Shown here one piece after another: positions 11,420 to 21,430 of a stretch of 64,000 nt of DNA (within the stretch, counting starts at the first letter, position 1; the number at the start of each line of letters is the position of its first letter). The stretch comes from Leptobrachium leishanense (taxonomy: Eukaryota; Chordata; Amphibia; Anura; Megophryidae). The position numbers and the translations under genes are program-made. The notes below the pieces were generated by a model that was not told the DNA's origin, did not search any database, and worked only from the letters and a program-made list of their open reading frames with translations. Location: the NCBI GenBank assembly GCA_009667805.1, contig CM019064.1, positions 269,371,662-269,435,661 on the forward strand, written 5' to 3'.

Positions 11420-13484
11420 CACGGTTATTCAAAGAGAATCAAAGTCACCGCACGTTCGGTGACTTTTCGTTCTCCTCAATTCGGTTCGATTTGGCTATCC
11501 CATTTCGGCGACCCTGCGGTGTATTCAGCAAGCACCACAGGGTCCCCGAATTGCAGGGAAAAGTCACCGCAAAACCCAGGCGAATGCATACCGAAACCCG
11601 CAAAAACATCTGGATTAACCCGCCGAAAACGCCAGAAAAACCCGAGCAGGAGCCGATCACACGCAGCGCAGCCCCGGGAAAAAGCCGACACCGCAGTCGA
11701 ATGCAATGAATAAATTAGAAAAATTGCTTGAATGTTTGAAAAGTGAAACGCTGTTTGCAAAGAAACTACTGAGCGAAAATGTCTGAAATTTACATATGAG
11801 GTCCAGGGAATGATAATAAAAAGGGCTGTTACAGAAAAAATAAGTAAGTAAAAAAAAAGAAAATCGGAAATTTGTTTAACCCCTTAGTGACCGGGCGGTT
11901 TTACACAAATCCGTCTTTTAGTGACCGCTGCTGTTTTTACGTTTCTGCGCTGTTAGTGTTTAGGACAATTTTTCCTCTTACTCGTTTATTCGACCCACAC
12001 ATATTATACACCCTTTATCCCGCCATTAAATGGACTTTCTAGAAATACCATTATTTCCATCATATCCAATAATTTACTATAAAAAAAAATATGAAATATG
12101 AGGAAAAAAATGGTAAAAACACACTTTTCGTAATTTAATCCCCAAAATCTACAACCACCCAAAAAGACCCCGGCTAAATAGGTTCAAAATTTTGTCCCGA
12201 GACTAGAAATACCCAATTTTAACATGCGTTTGCTTTTTAACCCCTTCACTGCTGAGACAGTTCACCTATGTGCGCTGCGCTCATTCTGACCATTTTGTGC
12301 TAATTATTTTTAGATGACAGTCTAGGTCCTATTTAATTAAACTCCCCCCAGACAAAAAAAACTTTTAAAAAAAAAAACATTTTTTTATTTTATTTAATTT
12401 TTTTTATTATTTTTTTTATTTATTTTTTTTTAAAACCAAACCTGGTCATGTTTGGTATCATTTGAAAGGCCATAATCAGGCCATGGATCGGGAGATAAAG
12501 GGATCCTTAGGATCCCCTTATCTCTACATGGCAGCTAGAGGGTTAACTGGCCCACTGACATCCTCACACATATGGTGAGGTTGTCAGTGGGTGGGGGGGA
12601 CCTGGAGGCTTGGCTGACATCCAAGATGTCAGCCCCCCTCCAGGTTTGAATCGCGTTTTGGCGCCAATTGGCGCCGAAAAGCGATCCGGCGGCAAAACTG
12701 TTAATGCCATACACCGCTGGAAAGGGGAGGCTCTCCCCTCTCCAGCGGTGCAAACGGCATCTCCCTAGCTTCAATGGTTGGGGAGATAGAGGGCTCTGAA
12801 GGAGCCCCCCCTCCCCTCCATTGAAACACATGGGGGCACCTTCTGATGACGTCACCACGCAGCGTGGCGACGTCATCAGCCTCGCCTGCCCATGTAAATC
12901 ACATGGGCAGGCTTCCTCCCTGCCAGATCGCCGTGGGATCCGACGAGGGAGGTGAGTATCGGGCGGGAGGGGGATTTGGCGCCGCTGACGTACCCTGTAC
13001 GTCCGCAGGTCTAAGGGAGACCCGAGTACAGGATGTACAGGGTACGTCAGAGGTCCTTAAGGGGTTAAAAAGAAAATCCCGAAAAATGCTTAAAATATCT
13101 TTAAAAAAATCTATAAATAAAGAGACTCTTTACTGCAGAATATTATAATGAACGGTTTATTAGATACTGAATTAAAACGGGAATATTTTTAACATTGAAG
13201 CCTATAGGGTTCGCCTGAATAAAGTTGTCAAATTAAACCACCGAATGGCAGGGCATTTCGGCAACCTTTCACTGCTGGTTTTTGTTCTCTGAATAGCCGA
13301 AGCATTGCTTCTCTATGGGGATTTCACTGCCCTCAAACAGGCACCGTATGTGCAGGCAATTCGCCAAGATTTGGCGAATTGCCTGCTCTCTGGATAGTCG
13401 AATGGCCAAGAAAGGTAACCGAACGCTGATTTTCAGCGTTCGGTTTCCTTTCGGCAGCCATTCGGATCTCTTTGAATAACCCTG
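11420..13484 (+). mobile_element. Family A copy 1, with nested family C
   Basis: The termini are inverted repeats based on CAGGGTTATTCAAAGAGA (left end has one change, CACGG). Each end carries a hairpin just inside: AAAGTCACCG / CGGTGACTTT on the left and GGTAACCGAACGCTGA with its complement on the right. The element lies in Tc1-like DNA. The flanks are ATA at 11417-11419 and ATA at 13485-13487, and the host Tc1 reads on smoothly if one ATA is removed, so the target-site duplication is 3 bp. Without the nested C element it is about 0.88 kb, like the other copies. The open frame over its left part (about 11401-11713) has no transposase motif and is probably spurious. The superfamily is not established. 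Confidence 0.85.
11880..13064 (+). mobile_element. Family C element copy 1, TTAA-flanked
   Basis: TTAA sits directly on both sides (11876-11879 and 13065-13068). The ends are short inverted repeats, CCCCTTAGTGACC at the left and, reverse-complemented, CCCCTTAAGGACC at the right. Inside the right end is a hairpin: 'acgtaccctgtacgt' at about 12987 pairs with 'acagggtacgt' at about 13037. The interior is AT-rich at 12340-12430 and GC-rich after 12540, and it includes an internal 'ttaaccccttcactgctgag' motif that starts separate elements elsewhere. TTAA duplications are typical of piggyBac and Kolobok superfamilies; which one applies cannot be decided here. It is clearly younger than the family A copy it splits. 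Confidence 0.85.
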
Positions 13485-13781
13485 ATAGAATTGTCCAAAA
13501 TGGTTTTGTATACTGGAGTATTGCAATTCTTCACTGGTAGTCAGGGGCTTAGCCCAACCCCTGAAAAACAGACTCATACCATTATCCCTCCTCCACCAAA
13601 CTTTACAGTTGGCATAATCCAGTCAGGCAGATAATGTTCTCTTGGCATCTGACATACCACTGGCTGATCCAGGAATTGGGCACATGGGTCATTTGACACC
13701 CCCCTCCCAAGCTGAAATCCCATTGGAAGAGAAACATGGGAAATCTTTACTTTGTGTCTCTGGTTCTGTTTAGAAGTAAAG

Positions 13782-14447
13782 TGTTATGGACCGGCGGCTG
13801 GCGCGGCTCCGGCGTCCATCGCTGCGTTCTCGGGGGCTGCGTCTCCCTCGCAGCCCTTCCTTGCGCCCTATGCGTGCATGCCGTCGGCTCTTCCGGGTTT
13901 GATTCCTCCCAGCGGCGTGACGTCATCACGCCTCCACCGCGGACCCTTTCTGTACCATGTCATCGTGTTGGCCAATCGGGAAGCAGGGCGCGAGATTTAA
14001 AGCTGCTTTTTGCCTTTTTTCTTTGCCCTTTCGTGGTTTTACCTTGCTTGACCCTTGGTGCTGCATTCTGTATTTTCTGATTGATTTATTTGTGTATGAC
14101 CTGGCTTTTGGCATCTGACCTGAGTACCTCTATTATCCTCTGACCCGGCTTTTGGATATTGACCTTGCTTTTGGTTTCTCCCTATGACCTGGGCTAGTAG
14201 TACCTCCTCTGGTACCTCTATTGTTTCAGGAGACCACCTCATATTTCTTTACTTGCCTGTCTCTTTACCAGCCACACTAAGGACTGGCTTCTGTCCTCCT
14301 TCCTAGTCTTCCCTGCCTTTATAGGTTCACCTTTCACTAATGCGTAACCCAGCCAATTTATGGACTGGTATCGCAATTAGTTTTGAGTCTCCTCTTTCTT
14401 TATTGGGCTGACTGTAGCTACCCTCGGGTACGTGTGTCTGCCTGACA
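13782..14447 (+). repeat. 5' LTR of the gypsy element (666 bp)
   Basis: It runs from TGTTATGGACCGG to CTGACA. Its last 520 bp (13928-14447) align along the whole length of the partial 3' LTR at 17028-17547, with about 14 substitutions and two 1-bp indels counted by eye. The left part is GC-rich and the right part pyrimidine-rich. The gag ATG lies only 13 bp after the LTR end. A standard tRNA primer-binding site was not obvious. Confidence 0.9.
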
Positions 14448-14460
14448 TCACGAAAGGGCC

Positions 14461-15393
14461 ATGGACCTAGCAGGGACCGCTCAGCAACTGTCTGGTTTAG
14501 AAAGTCGTTTGGAGGATCAGGATCATCGTCTTGATCAATTCGCCCAAGCCCTCCAAACTCTGCTTAATCGTACTGCTCCTACCCAGGTAGAGGTTTCTCC
14601 TCCAGTTAATCTGCCCCCTTCTGAACCTTTTGCTGTACCTACTCCGTGTCCTAACTTGCTACCTCCAGTACGTTATGGAGGTGATCCTATCGCCTGTAGA
14701 GGTTTTTTAAACCAGATCTCTATCCACTTTGAATTAACCCCGTGGTCTTACCCTACAGATCGAGCTAAAATTGCCTTCGTTATCAATCACCTTACCGATA
14801 AAGCGTTATGTTGGGCTAATCCTCTCTGGGATACTGATAAACCTATTGTTTACAATTATCGGGAATTTATGTCAGCCTTCCGTAGAGTGTTTGATCCTCC
14901 TGGTCGTAAAACCAATGCCGCCAAGTCCTTGTTGCGCCTGCGCCAGGGTACGAAATCCCTGGGTGATTACGCACTAGAGTTTAGATCTTTGGCTTCTTTG
15001 TTAAATTGGAATAATGAGGCTTTGGTAGCCGTTTTTTCTGAAGGGTTAAATGATGAGCTTCAGGACGAAGTAGCAGCCAGAGATCTTCCAGAGGCTCTGG
15101 AAGACTTGATCACCTACTTGTCCTTCATAGATGAACGTCTTCGCCATCGTAAAAATACTAAAGAGAGGTCTAAAAGACTACCTTTTAGGCCACCCCCCCG
15201 GTTTTCTTTGCCTTTGCTCCCTGAGTCACCTCCTCCTCCCGAACCTATGCAATTGGATAGCACTAAGCTCCCCGACAGTGAAAAACAATGCCGTCGACGT
15301 GAAGGTTTATGTCTGTATTGTGGATTAGGGGGTCACTTGCTTAAAGGTTGTCCTAAACACCCCCAGGGTCCTTCGGGAAACTTTCATGCCTAA
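14461..15393 (+). CDS. Gypsy Gag polyprotein, intact frame (310 aa)
   Basis: This structural protein would assemble the element's particle and bind its RNA. The frame is open from ATG 14461 to the stop at 15391-15393. Residues 10-40 are polar and heptad-like (ESRLEDQDHRLDQFAQAL), consistent with a coiled coil. The central part matches the retrotransposon gag fold (RAKIAFVINHLTDKALCWAN, then FRRVFDPPGRK and LRQGTKSLGDYALEFRSLA). A Pro-rich linker follows, then one CCHC zinc knuckle at the C-terminus with Cys, Cys, His, Cys spaced as CLYCGLGGHLLKGC. It is the best-preserved reading frame in the window. Pol lies in another frame, so expression would need a frameshift. Whether it is expressed is unknown. 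Confidence 0.85.
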   Translation: MDLAGTAQQLSGLESRLEDQDHRLDQFAQALQTLLNRTAPTQVEVSPPVNLPPSEPFAVPTPCPNLLPPVRYGGDPIACRGFLNQISIHFELTPWSYPTDRAKIAFVINHLTDKALCWANPLWDTDKPIVYNYREFMSAFRRVFDPPGRKTNAAKSLLRLRQGTKSLGDYALEFRSLASLLNWNNEALVAVFSEGLNDELQDEVAARDLPEALEDLITYLSFIDERLRHRKNTKERSKRLPFRPPPRFSLPLLPESPPPPEPMQLDSTKLPDSEKQCRRREGLCLYCGLGGHLLKGCPKHPQGPSGNFHA

Positions 15394-15463
15394 GTGCCCT
15401 TTGGGGACAGCTCTTAGGTACTTTTCCCTCGACCCCTAAACTGGAAAATAGACACATCTCTAT

Positions 15464-16923
15464 GCCCTAGTCGACTCTGGTGCTGCCGATAACTTTATCG
15501 ATTTAGGTTTTGCTCGCAAACATGCGATTCCTCTTGTTGAAAAGAAAACACCGTTACTTGTACAAGCCATTGATGGCAGACCCCTTGAAACCCCTTTTGT
15601 CTTGTTTGAAACTCGTTCCTACGATTGCGCTATCGACCTTCTCCCAGGTACCATACCTCCCCGGGAGGCGGTCTATCCATTGTCTGAGAAGGAAAATAGG
15701 GTATTGGAGGAGTATATCACTGATTCCCTCCAAAAAGGGTTTATTCGCTCCTCTTCTTCTCCAGCCGGAGCAGGGTTCTTTTTCGTTCGAAAGAAGGAGG
15801 GAGACCTCAGACCGTGTATCGATTTTCGTGGTTTAAACAAGATAACCGTAAAAAACGCCTATCCTATCCCACTCATCCCTGAGTTGTTTGATCGCCTGAA
15901 ATACTCCAAGATGTTCACTAAATTGGACCTTAGAGGGGCCTACAACTTCATACGCATCAGACAAGGGGATGAGTGGAAAACTGCGTTTAATACTAGACTC
16001 GGGCACTATGAATATCTGGTTATGCCCTTTGGTCTATGCAACGCTCCAGCAGTTTTTCAAGCATTCATTAATGATGTATTAAGAGAATACACTCCTTGTT
16101 TTGTTGTGGTTTATCTTGACGATGTCCTGATACATTCTCCTGACCTGAAAACCCACCACCAACATGTACGGCTAATCCTGTCCAAGTTATTGTCTAACGG
16201 TCTGTACTGTAAACTCAAAAAATGTTTGTTTGACGTACAGCAAGTATAGTTTTTGGGCTATGTGATCTCCTCTTCTGGCTTTATGATGGACCCCAAGAAA
16301 CTAGATGCGATCATTCATTGGCCTCTCCCCAAGGGTCTCAAGGCCATTCAACGATTCATCGGCTTCTCTAACTATTATAGAAAGTTTATTAAGGGGTTCT
16401 CGTCCATAATAGCACCTATTACGGCTTTGACTAAAAAGGGGACTGACACTCTGAATTGGCCTTCCACCGCTTTGGAGGCATTTGAAAAACTGAAAGCCGC
16501 TTTCTCCACCGCACCCATTCTTAATCACCCTGATCCCACCAGACCCTTCGTATTAGAAGTAGACGCCTCAGAGACTGGGGTGGGAGCTGTGCTGTCCCAA
16601 CGCACTACTGATGACAAGCCTATGTTACCCTGCGGTTTTTTTCTCTAGAAAGTTGTCACCAACTGAGACCCATTATGACATCGGAGATAGGGAATTGTTG
16701 GCCATCATATTGGCCCTGAAGGAGTGGCGTCACCTCTTAGAGGGTTCTAAATTGTACATTCTCTATACTGACTGACCATAAGAATTTGACCTACCTGTCT
16801 GAAGCTAGGAGATTAAACCCCAGACAAGCCTGATGGGCTCTCTTCCTTACCCGATTTGATTTTGTCATTTCTTACAGACCCGGATCTAAAAATGTTAAAG
16901 CTGATGCACTTTCCAGGCAGCAC
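15464..16923 (+). pseudogene. Gypsy Pol (protease, RT, RNase H), broken
   Basis: The protease active site is LVDSGAADNF, with Asp-Ser-Gly at 15473-15481. The reverse transcriptase follows with FFFVRKKEGDLRPCIDFRG, FTKLDLRGAYN, VMPFGLCNAPAVF and the catalytic YLDD at 16112-16123. Breaks are an in-frame TAG at 16247-16249 just before FLGYV, a shift near 16640, and a duplicated TGAC at about 16768-16775 inside the RNase H 'YTDH' block. RNase H ends at [12 protein letters not shown] near 16920. The stretch between the protease site and the RT start is much shorter than usual for the family, suggesting an internal deletion around 15590-15620. Integrase is absent: the frame runs into the truncated 3' LTR at 17028. 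Confidence 0.9.
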
Positions 16924-17027
16924 GAACCCATGTCTACTCAATCCCTAATACCAGTTCCCATTGTACCTGAGGAAAAAATCCTGGCTTCTCTAAATACTAC
17001 GATTGATTCTCCACTGTGGAAGCTCTT

Positions 17028-17547
17028 ACGCCTCCACCGCGGACCCTTTCTGTACCATGTGATCGTGTTGGCCAATCGGGAAGCAGGGCGCGAGATTTAA
17101 AGCTGCTTTTTGCCTTTTTTCTTTGCCCCGTTCGTGGTTTTAGCTTGCTTGACCCTTGGTGCTGCATTCTGTATTTTCTGATTGATTTATTTGTGTATGA
17201 CCTGGCTTTTGGCATCTGACCTGAGTACCTCTATTATCCTCTGACCTGGCTTTTGGATATTGACCTTGCTTTTGGTTTCTCCCTATGACCTGGGCTAGTA
17301 GTACCTCCTTTGGTACCTCTATTATTTCAGGACACCGCCTCATATTTCTTTACTTGCCTGTCTCTTTACCAGCCACACTAAGGACTGGCTTCTGTCCTCC
17401 TTCCTAGTCTTCCCTGCCTTATAGGTTCACCTTTCGCTACTGCATAACCCAGCCAACTTAAGGACTGGTATCGCAATTAGTTTTGAGTCTCCTCTTTCTT
17501 TATTGGGCTGACCGTAGCTACCCTCGGGTACGTGTGTCTGCCTGACA
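17028..17547 (+). repeat. Truncated 3' LTR of the gypsy element
   Basis: It corresponds to positions 147-666 of the 5' LTR, starting at ACGCCTCCACCGC and ending CTGACA, followed by the TAAAG duplication. The left 146 bp and the adjoining integrase region were lost in one deletion whose junction is at 17027/17028. Confidence 0.9.
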
Positions 17548-17664
17548 TAAAGTAGTTAACCTCTATGTATCTACACTCTGGAGTTGATTTGACAAGGCTA
17601 TTTCCTGGAAAACCTCAAAATCGAAACACATGTATAGTGCACATACTGTATCTCCAAGCCTGTG

Positions 17665-17682
17665 TGTGTGTGTGTGTGTACA
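17665..17682. repeat. (TG)n microsatellite
   Basis: This is a short run of TG dinucleotides in sequence between the gypsy element and the next Tc1-like element. Confidence 0.8.
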
Positions 17683-17702
17683 GTATATGCAACTATATAA
17701 TG

Positions 17703-19985
17703 TACAGTTGTGCTCATAGTTTGCATACCCTTGGAGAACTGGTAATGTATGTAAAATTTTAAAGAAAACCTGAGCGAGCAGGCAAATCACATTCTTTTAT
17801 TTCTTATGGGATTCATATTCAACTGTAGAGGCATAACAGAATGGTGTGATCATAAAACAAAACAAAGCAACAAATAAGAAAATGAAATGACCCCTGTTCA
17901 AAAGTCTGCATACCCTTAGATCTTAATATTGTGCATGCCCCCCTTTAGAATCAATGACAGCGTGCAGTCTTTTGTAATAGTTTTCTATGCGGCTTCGAAT
18001 TCTCGCAGGCAGTATAGCTGTCCATTAGTCTTGGCAAAATGTCTCTCGGACATGCAAAGTTTTGGTGGTCTTGCATGAACCGTACGTTTGAGATCTCCCC
18101 AGAGTGGCTGGATGATATTAAGGTCAGGAGACTGATGGTCACTTCAGAACCTTTACCCTTTTCTCCTGTAACCACTGGAGGGCCTACATGGCCTTGTGCT
18201 TTGGGCCATTGTCATGCTGGAAAGCCCAAGAGCGACCCATGCTCTGCTTTCATGCAGAAGAATGTAAATTATCTGCCAGTATTTTCTGCTAATATGTTGC
18301 TTTCATTTTGCCATAAATTATCACCATATTCTCTCTGCCTTTAGAGCTACACACCCTAAAACATCAGTGAGCAACCACCATGCTTCACAGTGACGATGGT
18401 ATTCTTGTCGCTATAGGCCTTGTTGCCTCCTCTCCAAATATAACGCTTATGGTTGTGACCATAAAGCCCTATTTTATTCTCATCATTTCAAATTATGTGC
18501 CAGAAGCTGTGTGTCAAAGTGTTGTCGGGCATATTGTAACTGCCCTTTTTAGTGTCATTGGCAAAGGCTGGCCCTCCACTGGGTCCGCAGTCCAACGACC
18601 GACTTGGCTGTCAAACTATGGACAACTTTATTGAACGATCTGGGTCATCCACTGGAAGAGAATATGGACAACCCAGATCGACCAACGGGAAGACCGCCAA
18701 ATGCTGCCAAACTGAAGAAAAGAAAACCCTGCTGCTGTACACTACCGAAGACATAAAGGAAACTCCAGTGCTGTCCCCAGTGCTGAAAGAGCTTATTAAT
18801 GCCCTATCAGCACCAGGGACAGCAGCCAGAGTCTCTGTCAGTTTTTTTACAGCATTTGGCAGTGGGTTTTGTGTTTCAGTTCGGCGGCAAAGGTATAAAA
18901 AAATTATTTAATTTTTTTTAGAAAAAAATTAAATATCGGGATTTAAAAATGTTGCCTAAAATATAAAAAAATACTTAAAATCCAAAAAAATTCAATGAAT
19001 ACAAAGGTGTTTTAGTGCAAATGAAAAGAGTAAACTGTTGAATGTAAAAAGAAAATGAAAATGCTATTTTACATTGAAACATATGGGATTTGCCTGTCAA
19101 ACGGACTCACTTCTCTACGGGACAATTTCCCTGCCTTCGATCAGTGGTTTAATTATACAATTCATCTTTTTTTTATGTAAATTGTACCAGATTGTCCTGA
19201 CTTCCTCTGACAAATCCCAGTCAATTAGGAAAGACTGCTAGTCTGTTGTAGTCACACAAAGTTGTCTGAAGTCGTCTGATGGGAGCCAGAGGCAGTGAGT
19301 GAGGGCTGAATCTCCTCCATGTTGCGAGATTAGTCGGACGATGATGGACAGCGAAGGACCCACGAATCGCACGATCACACAAGTATGGACCCAGTGGATG
19401 GGCAGCCTAAAGGCTCGAGTCCTAGCAACTCGACCATGCAGTTCATTTTTGTTCAAGTATCATCTTATTGTTTTAATTGAAACAATCACACTGTCTTTTT
19501 CCAGAGTATTATTCCTGAGGTTGCCTGTGGGTTTTTCTTTGTACCCTGAACAGTTCTTCTGGCAGTTCTGGCAGCAGTCTTTGTCTACCTGACTTTGGTT
19601 TGGTGTCAAGAGCTCCCCAAATTTTCTACTTCTTCATAAGTGATTGAACAGTACTGACTGGCATTTTCAAGGCTTTTTTAAAGCTCCATTACCTTGTTGC
19701 ACAGGTATTTTGGCATTTATTTTCTGCCCCCATGGCTCAGTATCTAGCCTGCTCATTGCCTCCACAAGAAAACTAAAAAACACATTCATTAATTATACAG
19801 ACACTAATTGCAATTTAAAAAGCCACATTATGTGGGGATTTAGCCTTTTATTTGCCATTTTATCCTATGTGTCTCACCTTGTGAGTCTGTAACAAGGCAA
19901 AACATTCCGGGGCATGTGAACTTTTGATCAGGGTCATTTACATGATTACTGGTATCATTATGATTTAAAAAGGAACCAAACAACT
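17703..19985 (-). mobile_element. Tc1-like transposon, split by nested MITE
   Basis: The left end reads TACAGTTGTGCTCATAG, with the TA target followed by CAGTTGTG. It resembles a Tc1 family with 'catagtttgcataccc' termini that I know from frogs and fish. The complementary strand encodes transposase fragments, including LNKNELHGRVAR in the DNA-binding half (about 19410-19456). The region 17940-18560 is the catalytic half, decayed by shifts. The 5' untranslated part lies at 19640-19980. The right end lacks its terminal repeat: after 'ccaaacaacta' (19985) the sequence switches to another repeat. The MITE at 18566-19407 interrupts the gene. Confidence 0.85.
18566..19407. mobile_element. Nested MITE (842 bp) inside Tc1 transposase
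   Basis: The first and last 21 bp are inverted copies with two mismatches. The left end is GGCTGGCCCTCCACTGGG; the right end, reverse-complemented, is GGCTGCCCATCCACTGGG. Both are followed by TCC. The Tc1 sequence continues on each side. Flanking bases are CAAA on the left and TAAA on the right, fitting a TAA-like 3-bp duplication with one change. The GGCTG terminus and TAA-like target suggest PIF/Harbinger, as for family D. The interior is AT-rich at 18890-19060 and has no transposase. This copy is younger than the Tc1 element. Confidence 0.8.
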
Positions 19986-19989
19986 AAGG

Positions 19990-20215
19990 ACCCTATTCAA
20001 TAGTTTGCACTAAAATGGGGATGCTAACGGGGAAAATCTGTGCCTGTGTGTCTGTATACAGCAGTGTGTACCTAGGTGCATCCCAGATATTCTTGGTTTT
20101 GAGGGACAGTCCCTATTTTGGGACCAAATCTCTCTATACCTTTTATTTTTTAATGTTCCTCCTTTTAAGAGCTTCTCCATATATTCAGGGAGTGCAATAG
20201 AATAACAGAGCTGCA
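19990..20215 (+). repeat. Family E fragment
   Basis: It begins 'ttgcactaaaatggggatgc' and 'taacggggaaaatctg', matching the starts of the family E copies at 33424 and 43478, but here the second arm of the hairpin is lost. It replaces the expected right end of the Tc1 element. The remainder to 20215 is unrecognised. Confidence 0.55.
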
Positions 20216-20220
20216 GAACA

Positions 20221-20495
20221 ATAAACACTATTATAATTGTTCATGAATGGTTTGAGAAACATGACAAAGATTTCAAGGTGTTGTCTTAGTCTCCAAATTC
20301 CCCAGATCTCAATCCGATTGAGCATCCATGCTATAACAACAAATTCGCTACATGGAGGCCAGACCTTGCAACTCTCCTGACTAATCTCTTCTCTGCAGCT
20401 AATGTCTTCTTGCCATGTACCATAGGAGAGAGGTGTTATTTAGTGGCCTTGCAGAATATAGGCCACAAGTCATCAGAGCTGTTGAGGCAGGTGGT
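20221..20495 (+). pseudogene. Tc1-like transposase C-terminal remnant
   Basis: The plus-strand translation contains VHEWFEKHDKDFKVL, then after a stop SPNSPDLNPIEHP, the catalytic Glu region typical of Tc1 transposases (consensus 'SPDLNPIEHLW'). Downstream words such as 'agagctgttgaggcaggtgg' fit the end of such a gene. It is short, full of stops, and has no visible inverted repeats. It belongs to a different Tc1 family from the one at 17703-19985. Confidence 0.7.
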
Positions 20496-20496
20496 T

Positions 20497-20790
20497 TAAC
20501 CCCCTCACCTGCGTATTGAGCTCATTTTGACCGTTTTGTGCTCATCATGTTTAAACGCAATTTGAAGTCATATTTTATTGTAGGACCCAGACAAATTATA
20601 TCCTTATTTTCATCCAGATAAAGTACAGTATGCTCGCACAAGCGTGCCTAATTACAGATGCACTAACGGATTTTTACCATGTTTAGCGTTAAGAAGGTAA
20701 CATGGGGGCATGCATAAAAGTCACTTATCCTGACGTTAACGCTTACATATCCAAATGCTACAGTTAGCGTTTGGTATGTGATCTAGCTTA
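20497..20790. repeat. Mixed TTAA-element and family E fragments
   Basis: The stretch 'gagctcattttgaccgtttt' near 20517 matches, reversed, the right part of the element ending at 34907. The part 20625-20770, with 'gtacagtatgctcgcacaag' and 'agtcacttatcctgac', matches 44040-44175 of a family E copy. These look like truncated, rearranged pieces of both families. Confidence 0.5.
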
Positions 20791-20949
20791 AGTAATTTTG
20801 AAACCAGGGACTGCTAAGACAGAGTTTTTGCACAATAACCATTCTAATAAGCTGATGTTGTTAAGGTAATTAGATTGTCTTCGTGAATGACAGTAAACTA
20901 AATGTTCCAAGGTCTCTTTACTGTGAGATGGCAAATATGCCAACAATAA

Positions 20950-21430
20950 TTAGAAACATAGAAAAATGTCGGCAGATAAGAACCTTTCGGCCCATCTAGT
21001 CTGCCCAATTACATGGATACTTTACCTGGATTTATCTTTTGTTTAGGATAGCCTTAGGCCTATCCCATGCTTGCTTAAATTCAATTACTGTTTTGGCCTC
21101 TGCCACTTCTACTGGAAGACTGTTCCATGTATCCACCACCCTCTCAGTAAAATAATGCTTCCTGATGTTACTTTTAAACCTTTGCCCCTCTAATCTAAGA
21201 CTATGTCCTCTTGTTTTGCTACTTTGTTTCCTTTTAAATATACTCCCTTCCTCTACCTTGTGGATTCCCTTTACGTATTTAAATGTTTCTATCATATCTC
21301 CTCTGTCTCGTCTTTTTTCCAAGCTGTACATGTTAAGAGCATTAAGCCTTTGCTGGTAACTTTTCTCCTTCAAGCCGTACACCATTAGGCAAAGCTTGAA
21401 TAAGTGTGAAAAACTAAAAACTATGTCCAT
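20950..21430 (-). pseudogene. Rex1/CR1-type LINE RT C-terminus and 3' tail
   Basis: The minus-strand frame ends in the C-terminal part of a non-LTR reverse transcriptase: YSLEKRRDRGDMIETFKYVK, SKTRGHSLRLEGQRFKSN, then KHYFTERVVDTWNSLPVEV, and FKQAWDR. This block is characteristic of the Rex1/CR1-related LINEs. The adjoining 20945-21010 has 'ggcagataagaacctttcgg' and 'cccatctagtctgccca', which in frog genomes follows this gene as the 3' tail. It is 5'-truncated as usual for LINEs: only about 130 codons remain and the catalytic domain is absent. Confidence 0.8.

Larger units (their letters stand above)
10375..13680 (-). mobile_element. Tc1-like transposon remnant, twice interrupted
   Basis: The left end at about 10375-10458 reads 'ttgggacgac' after 'caaaaagta', close to the 'agtattgggac' terminus of a Tc1 family widespread in frogs and fish. 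It resumes at 11283-11416 ('gggttgaggtcaggg', 'tcaagttcttccacacc') and again at 13485-13680 ('ccattatccctcctccacc'). These are parts of the transposase gene read on the complementary strand. Two insertions split it: 10459-11282, where a few hundred bases of host Tc1 also seem lost, and family A copy 1 (11420-13484). The right terminus was not found. It is the oldest layer of this nest. Confidence 0.75.
13777..17552 (+). mobile_element. Ty3/gypsy (sushi-type) LTR retrotransposon, deleted
   Basis: The 5' LTR, gag with a zinc knuckle, protease, reverse transcriptase and RNase H are in order, followed by a truncated 3' LTR. TAAAG flanks it on both sides (13777-13781 and 17548-17552), a 5-bp target duplication typical of this superfamily. 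The LTR starts TG and ends CA. Integrase is missing, as are the first 146 bp of the 3' LTR, and pol carries stops and shifts, so the copy cannot transpose by itself. The vertebrate Ty3 group including the sushi family is suggested by the gag and by the reverse transcriptase block KNAYPIPLIPELFDRLK. Confidence 0.9.

Noticed and set aside
11216..11713. Plus-strand frame over the left part of family A (and similar ones at 41873-42245 and 60831-61163)
   Set aside because: The similarity between copies follows from shared repeat DNA. Frames start outside the element, differ in phase and contain no transposase motif.
13926..14242. Minus-strand frames MPKARSYTNKSIRKYR... found in both LTRs
   Set aside because: They occur because the LTR is duplicated; they read antisense through the LTR and have no domain.
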